Below the pieces are notes generated by a model. That model ran no database searches. It had not been told where the DNA came from and was given only the letters and a program-made list of their open reading frames with translations. Positions 6,386 to 8,976 of a stretch of 8,976 nucleotides of DNA are shown here, piece by piece. The stretch covers positions 1 to 8,976 of the forward strand of contig JAWSUV010000118.1 in assembly GCA_033549305.1 (NCBI GenBank), read 5' to 3'. This stretch comes from Anoxynatronum sp033549305 (GTDB taxonomy: Bacteria; Bacillota; Clostridia; Peptostreptococcales; Tindalliaceae). The position numbers and the translations under genes were made by a program. Numbering within the stretch: position 1 is the stretch's first letter; each line of letters begins with the position of its first letter.

Positions 6386-7111
6386 ATGCCAAAAGACGGA
6401 TTGACCTACAAAGAGCGTATTCGCGCGAAGCTGTTTGAAATTCAAATAGGACGACCCATGACACCACCGGTGATCGCTCCGGTGTCTAAAAGACGCGAGC
6501 AATGCCGGGTGGCGCTGATCACCACCGGCGGCATTCATTTGAACAGTCAGAAACCCTTCACTCCGAAAACGGGTGACCATACCTTTCGGTTAATCCCGCG
6601 GCACACCCCTCATACCGATCTCACCGTGACTCACGGCCATTATGATGAAACTGATGTACGGGCAGACGTAAACTGCCTCCTGCCCATGGATCGGCTGGAA
6701 GAGCTGGTGGCGGAAGGATTTGTGGCTTCATCGGCATCCAGTCACATCAGTTTCATGGGATATATCCCGGATGTGGGCCCACTGGTGAAGGAAACGGCGC
6801 CTGAAGCGGCCCGGATCCTGCTGGCGGATGAGGTGGACATCGTTGTCCTGACCCCCGGGTGATACACCTGCCATCAGTCCGTGGGACTGATCCAGCGGGA
6901 AATTGAAGCGGCAGGGATCCGAACGGTTTCCCTCATGAACCTGCCCAATATCGGTAAAATCGTCCGCCCTCCGCGGATGATTCAGGTAAATTATTCCCTG
7001 GGAACCATTTTCGGCCATGCTGGAGACCGGGAAACACAGACAAAAATTCTGAAAAAAGCCATCGAAACAGCTCTCGAAGGAGAACCGGAGAGCCTGATGG
7101 TCCTATCATAA
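6386..7111 (+). CDS. Selenoprotein of the glycine/betaine/D-proline reductase B family (PrdB/GrdB-like), UGA read as Sec159
   Basis: Read through the single in-frame TGA at 6860-6862, this is a 241-residue protein, the size of PrdB, the selenocysteine subunit of D-proline reductase. The N-terminal half has ALITTGGIHL and VTHGHYDETDVRADVNCLLP, resembling PrdB. The Sec sits in VVLTPG-U-YTCHQS, matching the family's LTxxUxTC pattern and giving a U159-Y-T-C162 redox pair, as in PrdB with Sec near residue 152. The frame after the codon continues the family fold (IQREIEAAGI). A SECIS-like hairpin starts 10 nt past the UGA. GAGGAGG at 6371-6377 lies 8 nt before ATG, inside the end of the GH63 gene. 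No PrdA, GrdE or other reductase subunits adjoin it, so proline or glycine reduction is not supported; the neighbours are a DUF3179 lipoprotein and a membrane protein. Family secure, function unknown. Confidence 0.92.
6860..6862 (+). other. UGA selenocysteine codon (Sec159)
   Basis: The TGA interrupts an otherwise open frame of 242 codons including the stop. It lies exactly where the selenoprotein B family carries its catalytic Sec, followed by TAC ACC TGC (Y-T-C). A terminating TGA would remove the redox site and the last third of the fold. Confidence 0.92.
6868..6895 (+). promoter_or_regulatory. Bacterial SECIS element
   Basis: ATCAGTCC (6873-6880) and GGACTGAT (6884-6891) form a perfect 8-bp stem with a GTG apical loop. 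CTG 6868-6870 and CAG 6893-6895 can extend it below a small internal loop. The apical loop starts 19 nt after the UGA and its first base is G. This agrees with the known bacterial SECIS rule of an apical loop about 16-37 nt downstream with a G in its first two positions, the site that SelB reads. The hairpin is coding sequence at the same time. Confidence 0.8.
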
Positions 7112-7131
7112 AGCCACTGAGATGATGCAGA

Positions 7132-7144
7132 TGAAGAATCTTCA
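7132..7144 (+). repeat. Small inverted repeat upstream of the lipoprotein gene
   Basis: TGAAGA-A-TCTTCA, with 6-bp arms around a single base, lies between the selenoprotein stop and the ribosome binding site (AAGGAG, 7147-7152) of the DUF3179 gene. The 1-nt spacer prevents a tight RNA hairpin, so if functional it is more likely a DNA-level site. Possibly chance. Confidence 0.25.
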
Positions 7145-7159
7145 GCAAGGAGCATTCCC

Positions 7160-8311
7160 ATGAACAAAAGAAACAGGAAAAAAACAGCAGCCGTTTTGGC
7201 AGGCTTATTGATCAAAATTGTGGTCCTGATTGGCCTGACCGGGTGCGGCAGCCCGGCATCTGATGAAGTCTCAGATGAAGTAACAGCAATAAATGCCAAT
7301 GATTCACCAACAGTCAATGAAAGTCAGGGTTCCGCCGAAAACACCCTTGATGAGTTCTTTGCCAACATAAGATCCGGTGGACCACCTATGGATGGCATTC
7401 CTCCCATCGAAACACCCGTGTATCTATCAATGGAGGAAGCCGACGCCCTTCTGGCGGACCTGGATGTGGTCTTTGTGGTGGAAAGCAGCGAAGGCGTCTA
7501 CCTGTACCCCCAAAGCATACTGGTCTGGCATGAGATCGTCAACGAAACCTTTGATGGTGAAAAGCGAAGTATCACCTACTGCCCTTTGACAGGGTCCGCC
7601 ATCGGGTACCGGGGCTTGCTGTCGGCTGGAGAAACAACCTACGGTACATCAGGGAAGCTGTTGAACAGCAACCTGGTACTGTATGACCGGGTTACCACCA
7701 GCTATATACCCCAAATCTTGGGAATGGCTGTCAGTGGACCGCTGAAAGGTGAGCGGTTGGAAGAATTTCCGGTAATCTGGACCCGTTGGCACCTGGCAAA
7801 AGCTTATTATGAAGAAGGAAAAGTACTGTCCACAGAGACAGGTTTTATCAGAGATTACCGACGAGACCCCTACGGGTCATACCGTAGCGGGGATGACTAC
7901 TACAGCAACGACAGGCTGATGTTTCCGGTGATGAACACGGATGATCGGTTGAGTCCAAAGGAGGTGGTGTTGGCCAACCGGATCGGTGAAACCCCTTTTG
8001 CTGTGGTAAAAGAAGCATTGAAAACAAAAGGTTTGATGGCATTTAACGTAGAAGAACAGTCGCTGGCAGCGATTTATGATGAATACCTGGATACAGGAAG
8101 GGTATTTCTTCGAAAGGCAAACGACCAACATCTAGACTTTCAGCTTGATAATGGCCGCATAGTTGATGAACAGACCCAATCCGTCTGGAATGAACGGGGT
8201 TTTGCCACAAGCGGACCCCTGGAAGGCTCCCAGCTGGACATGATTAATGCCTATGATGTCATGTGGTTTGGGTGGTTTGCGTTTCATCCGCAAACAGAAG
8301 TATATGAGTAA
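7160..8311 (+). CDS. DUF3179 domain lipoprotein
   Basis: A 383-residue secreted lipoprotein. A lysine/arginine-rich start (residues 2-8) and a hydrophobic stretch lead to the lipobox L26-T-G-C29, so signal peptidase II cleavage before C29 and anchoring on the outer face of the membrane are predicted. Residues about 30-75 are an acidic, Ser/Asn-rich linker. The rest is a DUF3179 (PF11376) domain with YPQSILVWHEIVN, TYCPLTGSA (C141), GTSGKLLNSNLVLYDR and IWTRW. Many relatives read CPLCGTA; this one has Thr in place of the second Cys, leaving a single cysteine there. The family has no established function to my knowledge. AAGGAG at 7147-7152 sets the start. It follows the selenoprotein gene by 48 nt and overlaps the next gene by 8 nt. 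Family secure, role unknown. Confidence 0.9.
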   Translation: MNKRNRKKTAAVLAGLLIKIVVLIGLTGCGSPASDEVSDEVTAINANDSPTVNESQGSAENTLDEFFANIRSGGPPMDGIPPIETPVYLSMEEADALLADLDVVFVVESSEGVYLYPQSILVWHEIVNETFDGEKRSITYCPLTGSAIGYRGLLSAGETTYGTSGKLLNSNLVLYDRVTTSYIPQILGMAVSGPLKGERLEEFPVIWTRWHLAKAYYEEGKVLSTETGFIRDYRRDPYGSYRSGDDYYSNDRLMFPVMNTDDRLSPKEVVLANRIGETPFAVVKEALKTKGLMAFNVEEQSLAAIYDEYLDTGRVFLRKANDQHLDFQLDNGRIVDEQTQSVWNERGFATSGPLEGSQLDMINAYDVMWFGWFAFHPQTEVYE

Positions 8312-8864
8312 TATAACATTTGCATCAAAAATCAACAGAATCCGGAAACGACGCAGACCGCTGAGGACAGGTGTTGCAGTTGGACTGTTCTATCTGCTGA
8401 TTTACCTGATCAGCATTGAGCATCTTTTTTGGTCCCGTCAACCGTCAACCTTGCTGGCAGTGTCGGAACCCTTTCAACGGATGCTGGTGATGCGCGCCCC
8501 TTTCCTTTGGGAACCTGTGATCATGTTCACCCTTTTTGGCATCACTCTTTTTGTGTCGCCGCTTAATCTTGTGTTGGGTGGGGTTCTGGGAATGTTGGTC
8601 GGTGCCAACATCATGGTGGCTGTTTACAGCTATCAATACAGGAAAATATGCCGCATCGATTCAGGGGTGGGGCTGGCGGGCATACTGCCAGGTGTACTCT
8701 CAGGCTTTGCCTGTTGTGCCCCCACCTTCATCATCGCTCTTGCACCGGCACTCAGTTCCTTCACGGTTTTCTTTTTGCAGGTTCAGCCTTTTTTAATTCC
8801 TTTTAGCCTCTTTGTCATGGTGCTGGGATTGTGCTGGAGTGTTTCACGGTTGCCAATTTCATAG
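8304..8864 (+). CDS. Polytopic membrane protein with Cys-Cys-Ala-Pro motif
   Basis: A 186-residue integral membrane protein that I cannot assign to a named family. A basic cytoplasmic N-terminus (RIRKRRRPLR, residues 12-21) precedes hydrophobic segments at about 22-42, 70-87, 88-109, 121-150 and 152-182. A Cys pair, C137-C138-A-P140, lies in the fourth segment (SGFACCAPTF), and C177 in the last. Membrane-embedded CCxP motifs occur in metal-handling and redox membrane proteins, but this alone does not assign a function. I chose ATG 8304 because it overlaps the end of the lipoprotein gene (ATGAGTAA, 8-nt overlap), implying coupled translation; its own ribosome binding site is weak (GAAG). An in-frame ATG at 8247 would add 19 residues inside the upstream gene. 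It is probably the last gene of the cluster and may work with the DUF3179 lipoprotein. Confidence 0.8.
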   Translation: MSNITFASKINRIRKRRRPLRTGVAVGLFYLLIYLISIEHLFWSRQPSTLLAVSEPFQRMLVMRAPFLWEPVIMFTLFGITLFVSPLNLVLGGVLGMLVGANIMVAVYSYQYRKICRIDSGVGLAGILPGVLSGFACCAPTFIIALAPALSSFTVFFLQVQPFLIPFSLFVMVLGLCWSVSRLPIS

Positions 8865-8934
8865 TTCGAAAGTAGTATGATTGAGGCCCGGCATAAAAAA
8901 CAACTTAAACGCAATGTAATCATGATTCTACTGC

Positions 8935-8951
8935 AAAAATTAGTAATTTTT
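8935..8951. repeat. Perfect AT-rich palindrome downstream of the cluster
   Basis: AAAAATTA-G-TAATTTTT is a perfect 8-1-8 palindrome about 70 nt after the membrane-protein stop. It has no GC stem, so it is a poor terminator. It could be a protein-binding site for the next gene, which lies outside the window, or chance in AT-rich DNA. The rest of 8865-8976 shows no gene and no clear terminator. Confidence 0.3.
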
Positions 8952-8976
8952 CCCTCACAACCCCTGTGATATGAAA

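Noticed and set aside
6386..6862. Complete 158-residue protein ending at TGA 6862, with a separate 76-residue gene at 6881-7111
   Set aside because: Both pieces are in the same frame, the TGA sits at the family's Sec codon, a SECIS hairpin follows, and the second piece has no ribosome binding site.
6860..6862. Nonsense mutation making a pseudogene
   Set aside because: The rest of the frame is intact and family-like, and the Sec explanation accounts for the position of the codon and the hairpin.
8872..8935. Long-range pairing of AGTATGATT with AATCAT...ACT after the last gene, as a terminator
   Set aside because: The right arm is interrupted by six bases, the loop is very long, and there is no adjoining U-tract.
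8954..8968. TCACA-ACCCC-TGTGA inverted repeat near the window end
   Set aside because: Five-base arms around a five-base spacer are expected often by chance, and the sequence ends before any gene it might control.
1..8976. CRISPR array, insertion sequence, tRNA or rRNA
   Set aside because: I found no regularly spaced repeats, transposase-like reading frames, terminal repeats or RNA gene signatures in the window.

Overview
The window looks like chromosomal DNA from an anaerobic, selenocysteine-using member of the Firmicutes, most likely the Clostridia. The evidence is strong AGGAGG-type ribosome binding sites, sigma-A-like promoters, a lipoprotein with a Gram-positive-style lipobox, and a member of the glycine/D-proline reductase selenoprotein B family that is read through an in-frame UGA. 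The base composition is moderate rather than AT-rich. I cannot name the species.

Left part, minus strand (1-2934): three genes read leftwards. They are a DUF427 protein (2934-2650), a glutathione-reductase-like flavoprotein disulfide oxidoreductase (2559-1213) and the magnesium channel MgtE (1028 to the window edge, C-terminus missing). A perfect 10-bp inverted repeat separates the first two. mgtE has its own promoter and a leader too short for a magnesium riboswitch.

Middle (2935-3703): a divergent control region contains a plus-strand sigma-A-like promoter with a Fur/PerR-like 7-1-7 palindrome on its start site. It is followed by a leader of about 140 nt, a 24-codon ORF with the best ribosome binding site here, and an ATGA overlap into a small membrane protein that resembles only the C-terminal half of prolipoprotein diacylglyceryl transferase (Lgt).

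Right part, plus strand (3704-8864): a tight four-gene cluster. It encodes a cytoplasmic GH63/MGH1-type glycoside hydrolase, a 241-residue selenoprotein of the PrdB/GrdB family, a DUF3179 lipoprotein, and a polytopic membrane protein with a Cys-Cys-x-Pro motif. Gaps and overlaps are 3 nt, 48 nt and an 8-nt overlap, which suggests one transcript. The selenoprotein gene appears as two ORFs unless the TGA at 6860-6862 is read as selenocysteine. A hairpin with the geometry of a bacterial SECIS lies just downstream of that codon.

The most interesting point is the association of a selenol/thiol protein (U-Y-T-C) with a DUF3179 lipoprotein and a Cys-pair membrane protein, without any of the usual D-proline or glycine reductase subunits. 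This suggests a different, probably redox-linked, job for this PrdB relative. That idea is inference only.
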